DNA of 22,232 bases from an uncultured bacterium. GTDB taxonomy: Bacteria > Bacillota_A > Clostridia > Lachnospirales > Lachnospiraceae. Shown here piece after piece: positions 7,733 to 15,419 of this stretch; position 1 is the stretch's first letter, and each line of letters starts with the position of its first letter. The notes beneath the pieces are model-generated. The model was not told the origin of the DNA, searched no databases, and worked only from the letters and a program-made list of their open reading frames with translations. Position numbers and translations under genes: made by a program. The DNA is taken from the NCBI GenBank assembly GCA_905215045.1, contig CAJMOO010000030.1:1-22232 (forward strand), given 5' to 3'.

Positions 7733-7783
7733 AAAAAGCCGATAGAATCATACAAAATAAAATATGATCCCATCGGCTTTTTT
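7733..7783. terminator. Bidirectional terminator between the Rpn and IclR genes
   Basis: Arms AAAAAGCCGAT (7733-7743) and ATCGGCTTTTT (7772-7782) pair. An inner pairing (ATCATA with TATGAT) lengthens the hairpin. T-runs occur on both strands, so it can end the plus-strand Rpn transcript and the minus-strand iclR transcript. Confidence 0.85.
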
Positions 7784-7807
7784 CATCTCATCTACACCAA
7801 TCACTAT

Positions 7808-8593
7808 CTATCCCCGATACCCAAGCTCCTTAGATATCTGCCCAGCAGTCCTATTAAGTTCATCCAGCACAAATTCCTTCTTCTTATCATCCACACGAAA
7901 TACCGGAATACTTGCACTGACTGCTGCCACGATCTTTCCTGTGTAGTTTCTTACAGGCACTGCCATACAATACATCCCAATCCAGTATTCTTCGTCATTG
8001 ACCCCATATCCCTGTTTCTTCACTTTCTCTGCCTCATGGATCAGCTCACTGACAGTTAAGATCGTATGTGGTGTATATGCTGGAAGTTCTTCTTTATCTT
8101 CGAATAACTTATAAATCTCTTCCTCGCTCATCTCACTGATCATCACTTTTCCAAGTGCTGTTGCATGAATGGATTCATACTCGCCCGGGCTTACACTGTT
8201 GTTCATGCCATTGCTCGTATATTCCATCTTGGAAATAATGATCGTTTCTTTTCCTTTTATTGTTCCATAATCGATCGTTTCGTTTAATTTCTTTCCAAGT
8301 TCTAATAAATGTGTGCGGTCAATATTAAATAACTGGTTCTGTGCTGGAACTGACAGCCCTACTTTATATAATTCCCAACCAAGACGATATCTGTTTGTTT
8401 CTTCACTCTTTTCAATATAACCATAGTACTGCAGTGTATCTAATAAACGATGGACTGTACTCTTTCCGATTCCTAGTGCATCGCTTAATTCACTGACTCC
8501 TGCTCCAAGATTCCCTGTATTCTTTGCAAGATGGTTTAACAATTCCAGTGCTTTTATTACCGTCTGCACTGGATATTTTGGTTCCTGTGCCAT
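7808..8593 (-). CDS. IclR family transcriptional regulator
   Basis: A 261-residue protein with the IclR layout. A winged helix-turn-helix occupies about 8-75 (VQTVIKALELLNHL, then SELSDALGIGKSTVHRLL) and a C-terminal GAF-like effector domain about 80-255 (ISKMEYTSNG, HATALGKVM, GYGVNDEEYWIGMYC, VAAVSASIPVFR). The HATALGK and GxxxxxEE motifs are diagnostic. GGGAGG lies 5-6 nt before the ATG. IclR proteins often bind small carboxylates or purine and pyrimidine catabolites and control neighbouring catabolic genes. Here the gene precedes the divergent ammonia-lyase/preTA promoters and is a candidate local repressor. Which effector it senses cannot be told. Confidence 0.93.
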   Translation of the reverse strand: MAQEPKYPVQTVIKALELLNHLAKNTGNLGAGVSELSDALGIGKSTVHRLLDTLQYYGYIEKSEETNRYRLGWELYKVGLSVPAQNQLFNIDRTHLLELGKKLNETIDYGTIKGKETIIISKMEYTSNGMNNSVSPGEYESIHATALGKVMISEMSEEEIYKLFEDKEELPAYTPHTILTVSELIHEAEKVKKQGYGVNDEEYWIGMYCMAVPVRNYTGKIVAAVSASIPVFRVDDKKKEFVLDELNRTAGQISKELGYRG

Positions 8594-8641
8594 GACTTTC
8601 CTCCCGTTTATCTGTTTTTATATCCTCTTTTGATCACTATC

Positions 8642-8671
8642 ATTATATCAAACCCCGTCTTCACTATGCAA
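8642..8671 (-). promoter_or_regulatory. Promoter of the IclR gene
   Basis: On the minus strand TTGCAT (8666-8671) and TATAAT (8642-8647) are 18 bp apart, with TG one base before the -10 (extended -10). The start codon is about 48 nt downstream. Confidence 0.55.
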
Positions 8672-8730
8672 AATATTTTTCTTCTATCTCGAACTTTTTT
8701 CTAAACTTTGAAACACTTCATATATAATCG

Positions 8731-8766
8731 AAAAAAGAGACGGTATTTTGACTAAATCCGTCTCTT
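8731..8766 (-). terminator. Terminator of the ammonia-lyase gene
   Basis: A perfect 9-bp stem (8735-8743 AAGAGACGG with 8758-8766) is followed on the minus strand by six T residues. It lies about 45 bp after the stop of the beta-alanyl-CoA ammonia-lyase gene. Confidence 0.85.
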
Positions 8767-8809
8767 GATCTTTTCTCTTTCTTCTATATATAACTCTCGA
8801 TCTAAAATC

Positions 8810-9259
8810 TTATGCACGATGTTTCAAGTCTTTGAATGATTCTTCCTGTGGTCCTCTCTGGTCTTTCTTCGCAATATATAAACTTCCTGTTCCTGTTGCG
8901 CAAAGAATTGGTGGTTCACATGCTGTTGCAGCTGTATGCTCAATTCCTTCCATATCCGCATCTGTACGATCAAGCATTGTTGCTACCTTCCATGCTTCGA
9001 ACTTGCATTTGTAAGACTGGTTTCCTACTTCTTCGATCCATCCTACATATTCCATAAAGTCGCCTACATAGACTGGTGCTGTAAATTCGATTTTCTCATA
9101 TCCTAAGAACAAACTAATATCTCCGTCCGCATATACCATCAGTTCTGTTCCTACATCGCCCCACTGAACAACGATTCTTGCTCCATTAACGAGTCCACCT
9201 ACATAGTGAGCATCTTTCTCACTCATCATCATGTGATGTACAACTTTCTTTCCGATCAT
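8810..9259 (-). CDS. acl: Beta-alanyl-CoA:ammonia lyase (hotdog fold)
   Basis: A 149-residue hotdog protein that I recognise as close to the Clostridium propionicum beta-alanyl-CoA ammonia-lyases. Shared features are MIGKKVVHHMMMSEKDAHY at the start, LVNGARIV at about 23-30, WGDVGTELM, DGDISLFLGYE, YVGDFMEY at about 64-71 and the C-terminal KKDQRGPQE. The enzyme removes ammonia from beta-alanyl-CoA to give acryloyl-CoA. ATG 9259 is chosen because GGAGG lies 8 nt upstream; the longer frame from 9301 would include that site. It is monocistronic, with its own promoter and terminator, and divergent from the preTA operon that would supply beta-alanine. It is a paralogue of the two hotdog genes at 17918-18784. 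A close relative acting on 3-aminobutyryl-CoA or 3-aminoisobutyryl-CoA cannot be excluded. Confidence 0.88.
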   Translation of the reverse strand: MIGKKVVHHMMMSEKDAHYVGGLVNGARIVVQWGDVGTELMVYADGDISLFLGYEKIEFTAPVYVGDFMEYVGWIEEVGNQSYKCKFEAWKVATMLDRTDADMEGIEHTAATACEPPILCATGTGSLYIAKKDQRGPQEESFKDLKHRA

Positions 9260-9308
9260 AGCTCTTACCTCCATTTTCTGTGTTCTATTATTCAGAATCA
9301 TTTTCTAA

Positions 9309-9359
9309 ATGTTACTTTGTACTGTGATGGTAACATTGGATTGTATTTTTGTCAATACA
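9309..9359 (-). promoter_or_regulatory. Promoter of the ammonia-lyase gene with overlapping inverted repeats
   Basis: On the minus strand a consensus TTGACA (9350-9355) stands 17 bp from TACCAT (9327-9332). A dyad ATGTTAC-N14-GTAACAT (9309-9336) covers the -10 and start region. A second, TGTATT-N6-AATACA (9342-9359), covers the -35. Both are good operator candidates for the IclR or MerR regulator encoded nearby; the assignment is inference. Confidence 0.6.
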
Positions 9360-9641
9360 TTTTTGTATTTTTTCTGTTATTTATAATTTCTTTCTATTAT
9401 ACAGAAAATTCAATTGCTATTTTTCTAATGAAGCAAGAAATACTTTCCCCTAACTGGAGAGTTGTTTCTATTTATTTTTTATAAGTAATGCACAATTTTT
9501 CTGCAAGTTATTAAACATATTGTCTAAATATCGTCGTTTTTTTGTCAATCTTTTTCCAATTATTGTATTTATAAACAATCTGTTACGTGTAAACTTTTTT
9601 CTTTTTCTTGATATTTTTTCTCATTTTCAGAAAATAAGCTC

Positions 9642-9672
9642 TTTACATTCCATCTCATGTATCCCTTAAAAT
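9642..9672 (+). promoter_or_regulatory. Candidate MerR-type promoter of the pyrimidine operon
   Basis: TTTACA (9642-9647, five of six consensus positions) and TAAAAT (9667-9672, five of six) are separated by 19 bp, the unusual spacing of MerR-activated promoters. An inverted repeat TACAT-N8-ATGTA (9644-9661) lies within it. The first start codon is about 45 nt downstream. A MerR gene sits at the end of the same operon. Confidence 0.45.
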
Positions 9673-9717
9673 ACAATCATAGTCATTCGTGGAGAAAAAT
9701 AAAGAAAGGAGTTTCAT

Positions 9718-10173
9718 ATGAGTGTAGTTATGGCAAATGCACTTGGCACTGGAATTTTCTGCGGACTCTGGCAAGGTATCGGTTCAGTTCTTGGACTTGC
9801 TACTTGGATGGGCTTCGTCGGCTGTACTTCTTATTTCTCAGCCGGATGTGGAAAAACCGGTTTTATTAAATCCATGTGCAGTAACTATGTTGGTCTTCTC
9901 TGGGGTATGTGTATTATCATGTCAGGAAATATCAACAGTGGCATTTTGTTTGGTGCGATCGTAACTGGAGCTTTCTCCTGGCTGATCTGCTATCAATCAA
10001 AAATCGATCTATTATCCTTGGTTCCTAACACTTTCATGGGCGGTTTTTCTGCTTTTGCCAGTGGCGGAGATTGGAAAATGCTTTGCATCTGCCTTTTCTT
10101 AGGAAATATTCTCGGTGTATGCTGCGATTATTCTGGAAGATTTCTGGCAGCAAAATTTGGTAAAGATAATTAA
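9718..10173 (+). CDS. DUF1097 family membrane protein, possible transporter
   Basis: A 151-residue, almost wholly hydrophobic protein with four or five membrane segments: roughly 5-30, 50-68, 72-90, 98-115 and 120-140. Gly- and Cys-rich helices such as GTGIFCGLWQGIGSVLGLA and the motif TWMGFVGCTSYFSAG fit the DUF1097 family (E. coli YcdZ-like), which is probably a small transporter of unknown substrate. AAGGAG lies 6 nt before ATG 9718. It is the first gene of the pyrimidine operon, 47 bp before preT, and no uracil permease is present in the window. A role in moving uracil, beta-alanine or another pathway compound across the membrane is therefore attractive, but it is inference. Confidence 0.8.
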   Translation: MSVVMANALGTGIFCGLWQGIGSVLGLATWMGFVGCTSYFSAGCGKTGFIKSMCSNYVGLLWGMCIIMSGNINSGILFGAIVTGAFSWLICYQSKIDLLSLVPNTFMGGFSAFASGGDWKMLCICLFLGNILGVCCDYSGRFLAAKFGKDN

Positions 10174-10220
10174 TTAAGAAATAAGAGTGAAACAAATTTT
10201 CAAAGGAGCGTGAAATAAAG

Positions 10221-11429
10221 ATGAGTAAAGTAATTAAAAAAGCTTACGCAGAAGAAATGAAACAGGGCTACAATTTAAGAACAGCCATGGAAGAAGCATC
10301 CAGATGTCTTCTCTGCCATGATGCCCCTTGCAGCAAGAGCTGCCCAGCAAAAACGGATCCAGCAAAATTCATCCGTTCCCTGCGTTTTAGAAATATTAAA
10401 GGTGCTGCTGAAACAATCCGTGAAAACAATCCATTAGCTGGTTGTTGCGCAGAAGTCTGTCCTTATGGTCAGCTGTGTGAACAGGCTTGCAGCCGTACTG
10501 GAATTGATAAACCGATTGAAATCGGAAAGCTTCAGAAATTCTTAGTTGAAATGGAAAAACGCGAGGGTATGGAATTCCTTCATGTAGAAGAAAAACGTGA
10601 TGGAAAGATCGCCTGTGTTGGAGCTGGTCCTGCTTCTTTAGCTTGTGCAAGAGAGTTAGCATTATTCGGATATGATGTAACAATCTATGAAGCAAATGAA
10701 AAAGCTGGTGGTGTTTTAACATACGGAATCGTTCCTTCCAGATTACCTCAGGAAGTTGTTGATTTCGATATTGCAACAATCGAAAAACTTGGTGTAACAT
10801 TTAAATTTAATGAAACGATCGATGCTGCACGCTTAGAAGAATTAAAAGCTGAGTATGATGCAGTCTTCGTTGGAACAGGATTATGGAAATCTAAAGTCAT
10901 TGATATCCCAGGAAAAGATCTTGATGGTGTTGTAAGTGCGATCGATTTCTTAAAAGATGCCCGCTTAAATAAAGAAAACATGACTCTTGGAGATACTGTT
11001 TTAGTGATCGGTGGTGGTGACGTTGCCATGGACTGTGTAACAACAGCAAAACAGCTGGGTGCAAAAGCTACAATCGTATATAGAAGAACAATTGAAGAAG
11101 CACCTGCTGATATTGATGAAGTTATGGCTGTACAGAGCATGGGAATTCCTATCATTCAGGAATTTGCACCAGGTGAGATCATCGGTAGTAAAGGTCATGT
11201 AACTGCAATGAAATTTAATGGACGTGACAATGAATCCGAACTTACCATGAAAGCTGATCAGGTTGTATTTGCTATTGGACAGGCTGCTTGTGACACTACA
11301 AAAGATATCAAAGCTGGCGGAAAAGTATTTACTGGTGGAGATATGGTAAATGGTGGAAAGACTGTTGTACAGGCTGTTGCTGAAGGTAAAGATGCTGCTG
11401 CTATGATCGCTGCATATCTGAACAAATAG
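10221..11429 (+). CDS. preT: NAD-dependent dihydropyrimidine dehydrogenase subunit PreT
   Basis: A 402-residue FeS flavoprotein corresponding to the N-terminal half of mammalian dihydropyrimidine dehydrogenase. Cysteine sets for two [4Fe-4S] clusters appear at 29/32/37/41 ([13 protein letters not shown]) and 76/80/86/90 ([11 protein letters not shown]). The FAD motif GAGPAS is at 134-139, and the NAD(P) motif GGGDVAMDC is in the second half. It passes electrons from NADH to PreA for reduction of uracil and thymine (reversible in vitro). AAGGAG lies 12 nt before the ATG, slightly long. preA follows after 16 bp. The family resembles the glutamate synthase small subunit, but the paired preA and dihydropyrimidinase decide the assignment. 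The FAD motif has Ser where Gly is usual (GPAS rather than GPAG). Confidence 0.92.
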   Translation: MSKVIKKAYAEEMKQGYNLRTAMEEASRCLLCHDAPCSKSCPAKTDPAKFIRSLRFRNIKGAAETIRENNPLAGCCAEVCPYGQLCEQACSRTGIDKPIEIGKLQKFLVEMEKREGMEFLHVEEKRDGKIACVGAGPASLACARELALFGYDVTIYEANEKAGGVLTYGIVPSRLPQEVVDFDIATIEKLGVTFKFNETIDAARLEELKAEYDAVFVGTGLWKSKVIDIPGKDLDGVVSAIDFLKDARLNKENMTLGDTVLVIGGGDVAMDCVTTAKQLGAKATIVYRRTIEEAPADIDEVMAVQSMGIPIIQEFAPGEIIGSKGHVTAMKFNGRDNESELTMKADQVVFAIGQAACDTTKDIKAGGKVFTGGDMVNGGKTVVQAVAEGKDAAAMIAAYLNK

Positions 11430-11445
11430 AAAGGAGGCATTGATT

Positions 11446-12702
11446 ATGTCATTAAAGAAAGATTTATCTATTGATTTTTTAGGAGTTAAATGTGAAAACC
11501 CATTCTTCCTGTCTTCTTCTCCAGTAGGAAGTAACTATGAAATGTGTGCAAAAGCCCTTGAAGCTGGATGGGGTGGAATTTATTATAAAACAATTGGTAT
11601 CTTTATCCCAGACGAGTGTTCTCCTCGTTTTGATATCACTACAAAAGAAGGAACTCCTTGGGTTGGTTTCAAGAATATGGAGCAGATTTCTGACAAGCCA
11701 TTAGAAGTGAACTTGGAATATATGCGCCGCTTAAAACAGGATTATCCAAACAAAGTCATCGTTGCAAGTATCATGGGAAGTAATGATGAAGAATGGACAA
11801 CACTTGCAAAAGCTGTTACAGAAGCTGGTGTTGACATGATCGAGTGTAACTTCTCTTGTCCTCAGATGACATCTCATGCCATGGGATCTGACGTTGGACA
11901 GAATCCAGAGTTAGTAAAACATTATTGTGAAGTTGTTACAGCTGCTACACATCTTCCTGTCATCGCTAAAATGACTCCAAACATTGGAAATATGGAAATT
12001 CCTGCGATTGCTTCTATGGAAGGTGGTGCTGCTGGTATCGCTGCCATCAATACAGTGAAAGCGATCACAAATATTGATATCGAAAATATCACTGCTATGC
12101 CTGTTGTAAACGGTAAATCTTCTATTTCCGGATACTCAGGAGCTGCTGTTAAACCTATTGCTCTTCGTTTCATTACACAGATGAAACAGCATCCAGATCT
12201 GGTTAATGTGCCTATCACTGGTGTTGGTGGAATCGAAACTTGGAGAGATGCCTTAGAGTTTATCCTTGTTGGTGCTTCTAACCTTCAGGTGACTACGGCA
12301 GTTATGCAGTATGGATACCGCATCGTTGAAGACATGATCAGCGGATTATCTCATTACATGGAAGATAATGGTATTGAAAAACTTTCTGATCTGGTAGGTC
12401 TTGCCCTTCCTAATATTGTTCCTGCCGAAGATCTTGATCGAAGTTTCAAACTGCTTCCTAAATTTGATGAAGATGCTTGTGCTGGATGTGGTAGATGCTA
12501 TGTATCATGCTTTGATGGTGGACATCAGGCAATTGACTGGGATGAGGAAGCTCGTCGTCCAAGATTAAATACAGATAAATGTGTTGGATGTCATCTATGC
12601 CTGAATGTCTGTCCTGTTATGGATTGTATCACTCCTGGTGAGATCGTTATTAAACCTGGACGCGAAGAACACGAAATCAAAATCAAAACTAAGTACGAAT
12701 AA
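11446..12702 (+). CDS. preA: NAD-dependent dihydropyrimidine dehydrogenase subunit PreA
   Basis: A 418-residue protein. An FMN-binding dihydroorotate-dehydrogenase-like barrel spans about 1-320. The pyrimidine active-site Cys138 lies in the conserved NFSCPQM motif, and SSSPVGSN is at 23-30. Two C-terminal [4Fe-4S] motifs follow: C345/348/351/355 (CAGCGRC) and C379/382/385/389 (CVGCHLC). Together with PreT it reduces uracil to 5,6-dihydrouracil and thymine to dihydrothymine. ATG 11446 is preferred because AAGGAGG stands 8 nt before it; a TTG two codons earlier has no useful spacing. The C-terminal ferredoxin-like domain and active-site Cys separate it from the biosynthetic PyrD. This enzyme pair is also known to inactivate 5-fluorouracil in gut bacteria. 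Confidence 0.95.
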   Translation: MSLKKDLSIDFLGVKCENPFFLSSSPVGSNYEMCAKALEAGWGGIYYKTIGIFIPDECSPRFDITTKEGTPWVGFKNMEQISDKPLEVNLEYMRRLKQDYPNKVIVASIMGSNDEEWTTLAKAVTEAGVDMIECNFSCPQMTSHAMGSDVGQNPELVKHYCEVVTAATHLPVIAKMTPNIGNMEIPAIASMEGGAAGIAAINTVKAITNIDIENITAMPVVNGKSSISGYSGAAVKPIALRFITQMKQHPDLVNVPITGVGGIETWRDALEFILVGASNLQVTTAVMQYGYRIVEDMISGLSHYMEDNGIEKLSDLVGLALPNIVPAEDLDRSFKLLPKFDEDACAGCGRCYVSCFDGGHQAIDWDEEARRPRLNTDKCVGCHLCLNVCPVMDCITPGEIVIKPGREEHEIKIKTKYE

Positions 12703-12735
12703 GAAATATCACATTGATAAGGAGGTCTTAGTAAT

Positions 12736-14115
12736 ATGAAAGAATTCGATTTGATCATTAAAAATGGAACCGTCGTAACCTCTACCGAAAGTTTTTTATG
12801 CGATGTTGCAGTGAAAGACGGAAAAATCGCTGCCATGGCACAAAATATTGAAGCAGATGCGAAAGAAATTTATGATGCCGCTGGTAAATTAGTTCTTCCT
12901 GGTGCTTTAGATGCACATACACATATGGCTATGCCATTTGGTGGAACTGTTTCCGCTGACAGTTACATGGCAGGTACTCGTGCTGCTGCCTGTGGTGGTG
13001 TCACAACGATTTTTGACTATCCTGTACAGCACAAAGGAGAAACGATCCGCGGATTAGTTAACTCCAAGAAAGAAGTTTTAGAGAAAGAAGCCTGCGTAGA
13101 CTATGCAATGCACTGCTGCATCACTGATTTAAATGAAGGTGAGATCCTTGAAGAAATGGAAAAGGCAGTTGCTGAAGGTATCACAAGTTTCAAATGCTTC
13201 CTTGTTTACAAAAAAGAAGGAATGATGGTAGATGACGGAATGCTTGCAAGACTGATGCTTCGTGCAAAAGAACTTGGAGCGATGATCAATATCCACGCTG
13301 AAAACCCTGATCTGATTGATTATTATACAGAGAAATTCTTAAGTGAAGGTAAAACAAGCGCTTGGTATCATTACATGAGCCGTCCTGAATTCGTAGAAGC
13401 TGAGGCCGACAAACGTGCTGTTCACTGGGCTAAGCATTTAGATGCTCCTTTATATCTGGTTCATATGGCAGATAAAGAAGGTCTGGAAGCTTGTATCGAA
13501 GCCAAAGAAGAAGGTGCTGACGTATTCGTTGAAACATGTCCACAGTATCTGGAATTTACATGCGATGTATACAAACGCGAAGATGGAAGAAACTTCGTCT
13601 GCTCTCCTCCTATGAAAGGACAGGAAAGTCAGGATGCTTTATGGAAAGCAATTAAGAATGGAATGATCGATACAGTTGCTACTGACCACTGCCCATTCCA
13701 GAGTTATGAAAAAGACTGGGGTAAAGATGACTTTACAAAGATCCCTAACGGGTGCCCTGGTGTAGAAAACTTATATCCATATATGCTGGATGCCGCAAAT
13801 AGCGGAAAGATCACTTTTGAGAGAGCTGTTGAATTATGCTCTACAAACGTAGCCAAGATTTTTGGATGCGACAACAAAGGATCTATCAGTGTAGGTAAAG
13901 ATGCTGACATCGTTATCTACGACAAAGACAAAGACTTCACGATCAGCGTTGATAATATGCACTCTGATCTGGATCATACGATCTGGGAAGGAAAACAGTT
14001 ACACGGTTATCCAATCCGTACTTACCTTCGTGGAAATGTTGTATATGACAATGGAGACTTTGTCGGAACACCTGGACTCGGTGAATATGTAAAACGAAGC
14101 CCAAGAAAACACTAA
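12736..14115 (+). CDS. hydA: Dihydropyrimidinase (D-hydantoinase family)
   Basis: A 459-residue cyclic amidohydrolase. Metal ligands are visible as HTH (61/63) in DAHTHMAMPFGG, the likely carbamylated Lys153 in SFKCFLVYKK, His187 (NIHAEN), His243 (LVHMA) and Asp317 (TDHCPF). The length and the FK-FL-YK motif fit dihydropyrimidinases. It opens dihydrouracil to N-carbamoyl-beta-alanine and dihydrothymine to the methyl homologue. GGAGG is 10 nt before the ATG, and preA ends 33 bp upstream. Allantoinase belongs to the same superfamily, but the preTA neighbours make dihydropyrimidinase much more likely. Confidence 0.93.
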   Translation: MKEFDLIIKNGTVVTSTESFLCDVAVKDGKIAAMAQNIEADAKEIYDAAGKLVLPGALDAHTHMAMPFGGTVSADSYMAGTRAAACGGVTTIFDYPVQHKGETIRGLVNSKKEVLEKEACVDYAMHCCITDLNEGEILEEMEKAVAEGITSFKCFLVYKKEGMMVDDGMLARLMLRAKELGAMINIHAENPDLIDYYTEKFLSEGKTSAWYHYMSRPEFVEAEADKRAVHWAKHLDAPLYLVHMADKEGLEACIEAKEEGADVFVETCPQYLEFTCDVYKREDGRNFVCSPPMKGQESQDALWKAIKNGMIDTVATDHCPFQSYEKDWGKDDFTKIPNGCPGVENLYPYMLDAANSGKITFERAVELCSTNVAKIFGCDNKGSISVGKDADIVIYDKDKDFTISVDNMHSDLDHTIWEGKQLHGYPIRTYLRGNVVYDNGDFVGTPGLGEYVKRSPRKH

Positions 14116-14165
14116 ACCCTATAATACAAACACTTAACATAATTTTATAAAATCAGAGGATTCTT

Positions 14166-14942
14166 ATGAAGAGAAAGAAATTACGACTTACGCCGAAACA
14201 AGCTGAACACATGCTCTTTAATGTTCTGGAGATTGGCAGCCGAATGCTCGTCTCCGGAGCTGAGGTCCAACGCGTCGAAAATTCGATCTATCGTATGTGT
14301 ACTGCATATGGATCGGAAACGACCGAAGTCTTCTGCATGACCTACATGATCGTTGTTACAATTTCCTCCAAGCAATTTGGCACGATCACCTTGTCGAGAC
14401 GGATTCATAACCTTTCCCTGAATCTATATGAATTACTCTATTTAAATGCTTTATCCAGAAGGATGTGTTCCACTCTTCCGGATATGAAAACGGTCGATCA
14501 AAAAATCAGGCAGATCAAAGCGCTGCCAAAGTATGGTCCAATACCCTCCATGCTCATATATGCTTTGATCTCCTCTTCTTTCACAATATTTTTTGGAGGC
14601 AGCCTTCCTGATGCCGCCGTTTCCGGTATGATCGGAATCGGTATACGGTGTGTCGAACTTCTCCTTCAACCACTGCCTCTAAACCGTTTTCTTCTGGTTG
14701 TATTATTGTCAACAGTATCGGGCTGTATGGCCGCATCCTGTGTTTATACAAACGCTATGTTTTCTCTGGATAAGATAAGCATAGGAAATATCATGATCTT
14801 GATCCCTGGACTGATGTTTACCAATTGTATCAGGGAAATGATCTCAGAAAACATGTTATCCGGCTTAACAAGGCTTTTGGAAGCACTATTTATTTCTTCT
14901 TCCATCGCCATTGGTTTTGCCATTGCTTACTATCTGCTGTAA
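14166..14942 (+). CDS. ThrE-like threonine/serine exporter family protein, large (DUF1212) subunit
   Basis: A 258-residue protein. An N-terminal soluble part of about 110 residues contains the family signature of ThrE N-domains (LEIGSRMLVSGAEVQRVENS at about 21-40). Five membrane segments follow, roughly at 125-147, 151-169, 173-195, 203-225 and 236-258. In two-gene systems this half pairs with a DUF3815 protein, which is encoded next after 15 bp. ThrE proteins export small amino acids. Within this operon, movement of beta-alanine, 3-aminoisobutyrate or a carbamoyl amino acid is a reasonable inference. The ribosome site (AGAGG, 6 nt before ATG) is weaker than its neighbours'. By eye its codon use also differs, with more CG-containing codons, as if it were less expressed or joined the operon later. 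Confidence 0.85.
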   Translation: MKRKKLRLTPKQAEHMLFNVLEIGSRMLVSGAEVQRVENSIYRMCTAYGSETTEVFCMTYMIVVTISSKQFGTITLSRRIHNLSLNLYELLYLNALSRRMCSTLPDMKTVDQKIRQIKALPKYGPIPSMLIYALISSSFTIFFGGSLPDAAVSGMIGIGIRCVELLLQPLPLNRFLLVVLLSTVSGCMAASCVYTNAMFSLDKISIGNIMILIPGLMFTNCIREMISENMLSGLTRLLEALFISSSIAIGFAIAYYLL

Positions 14943-14957
14943 AAGGAGGCTTGTACC

Positions 14958-15395
14958 ATGAATCCATATATACAGATCATTGCTGCATTTTTTGGATCTC
15001 TTGGGTTTGCGCTTTTGTTTAATCTGCGCGGACAATGGCTGTTCTTCACAGCCTTAGGCGGAGGCCTCTCCTGGTGTGTATATCTGATCAGCGGATCCTT
15101 TATATCTCACTATGAACGGCAATATTTTGCAGCAGCTTTTTTTCTCGGAATCTATTCCGAACTTATGGCACGTAAAACGAAATCACCTTCCACTCTTTAT
15201 CTGGTAGTAGGCATGATCCCATTGATTCCAGGAGCCGCACTTTATTATATGATGCGAAATGCCATTCAGACGAATTTTAAAATGTTTGCCGAACGTGGCT
15301 TAGAAGCAGTTATTACAGGTGGAGCGATCGCATCTGGTATCATTACCGCCATGGTATGTTGGAACGTGATCAAATTAAATTTATTAAAAAAGTAA
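14958..15395 (+). CDS. ThrE-like threonine/serine exporter family protein, small (DUF3815) subunit
   Basis: A 145-residue membrane protein with five hydrophobic segments (about 4-23, 28-47, 55-70, 76-97 and 112-132). It carries the DUF3815/ThrE C-domain pattern FLGIYSELMARK and VVGMIPLIPGAALYYMM. It completes the ten-helix transporter whose other half lies just upstream. GGAGG is 8 nt before the ATG. The next gene, the carbamoyl amidohydrolase, starts 24 bp after its stop, so the transporter is embedded in the catabolic operon. Confidence 0.87.
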   Translation: MNPYIQIIAAFFGSLGFALLFNLRGQWLFFTALGGGLSWCVYLISGSFISHYERQYFAAAFFLGIYSELMARKTKSPSTLYLVVGMIPLIPGAALYYMMRNAIQTNFKMFAERGLEAVITGGAIASGIITAMVCWNVIKLNLLKK

Positions 15396-15419
15396 ATCAA
15401 TCTTTAGGAGGTAACTATT

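Larger units (their letters stand above)
9260..9717. other. 458-bp divergent regulatory region between acl and the preTA operon
   Basis: No gene is seen here. It is strongly AT-rich and holds the acl promoter with its dyads (9309-9359), a lone TGTTACGTGTAAAC element (9581-9594) that repeats the TGTTAC half-site of the acl dyad, a repeated TTTTTGTCAAT string (from 9346 and again from 9539), and the 19-bp-spacer promoter of the preTA operon (9642-9672). Confidence 0.65.

Noticed and set aside
9260..9301. Longer ammonia-lyase starting at ATG 9301
   Set aside because: The ribosome site GGAGG lies inside this extension, and homologous lyases begin at MIGKK-like residues.
9302..9484. Small plus-strand reading frame between acl and the preTA operon
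   Set aside because: It overlaps the acl promoter, is low-complexity Phe/Ile-rich translation of AT-rich DNA and lacks a ribosome binding site.
10221..12702. Glutamate synthase small subunit and dihydroorotate dehydrogenase (pyrD) as names for the two genes
   Set aside because: They are adjacent, PreA has the NFSCPQM active-site motif and a C-terminal two-cluster ferredoxin domain, and there is no glutamate synthase large subunit or pyr gene nearby.
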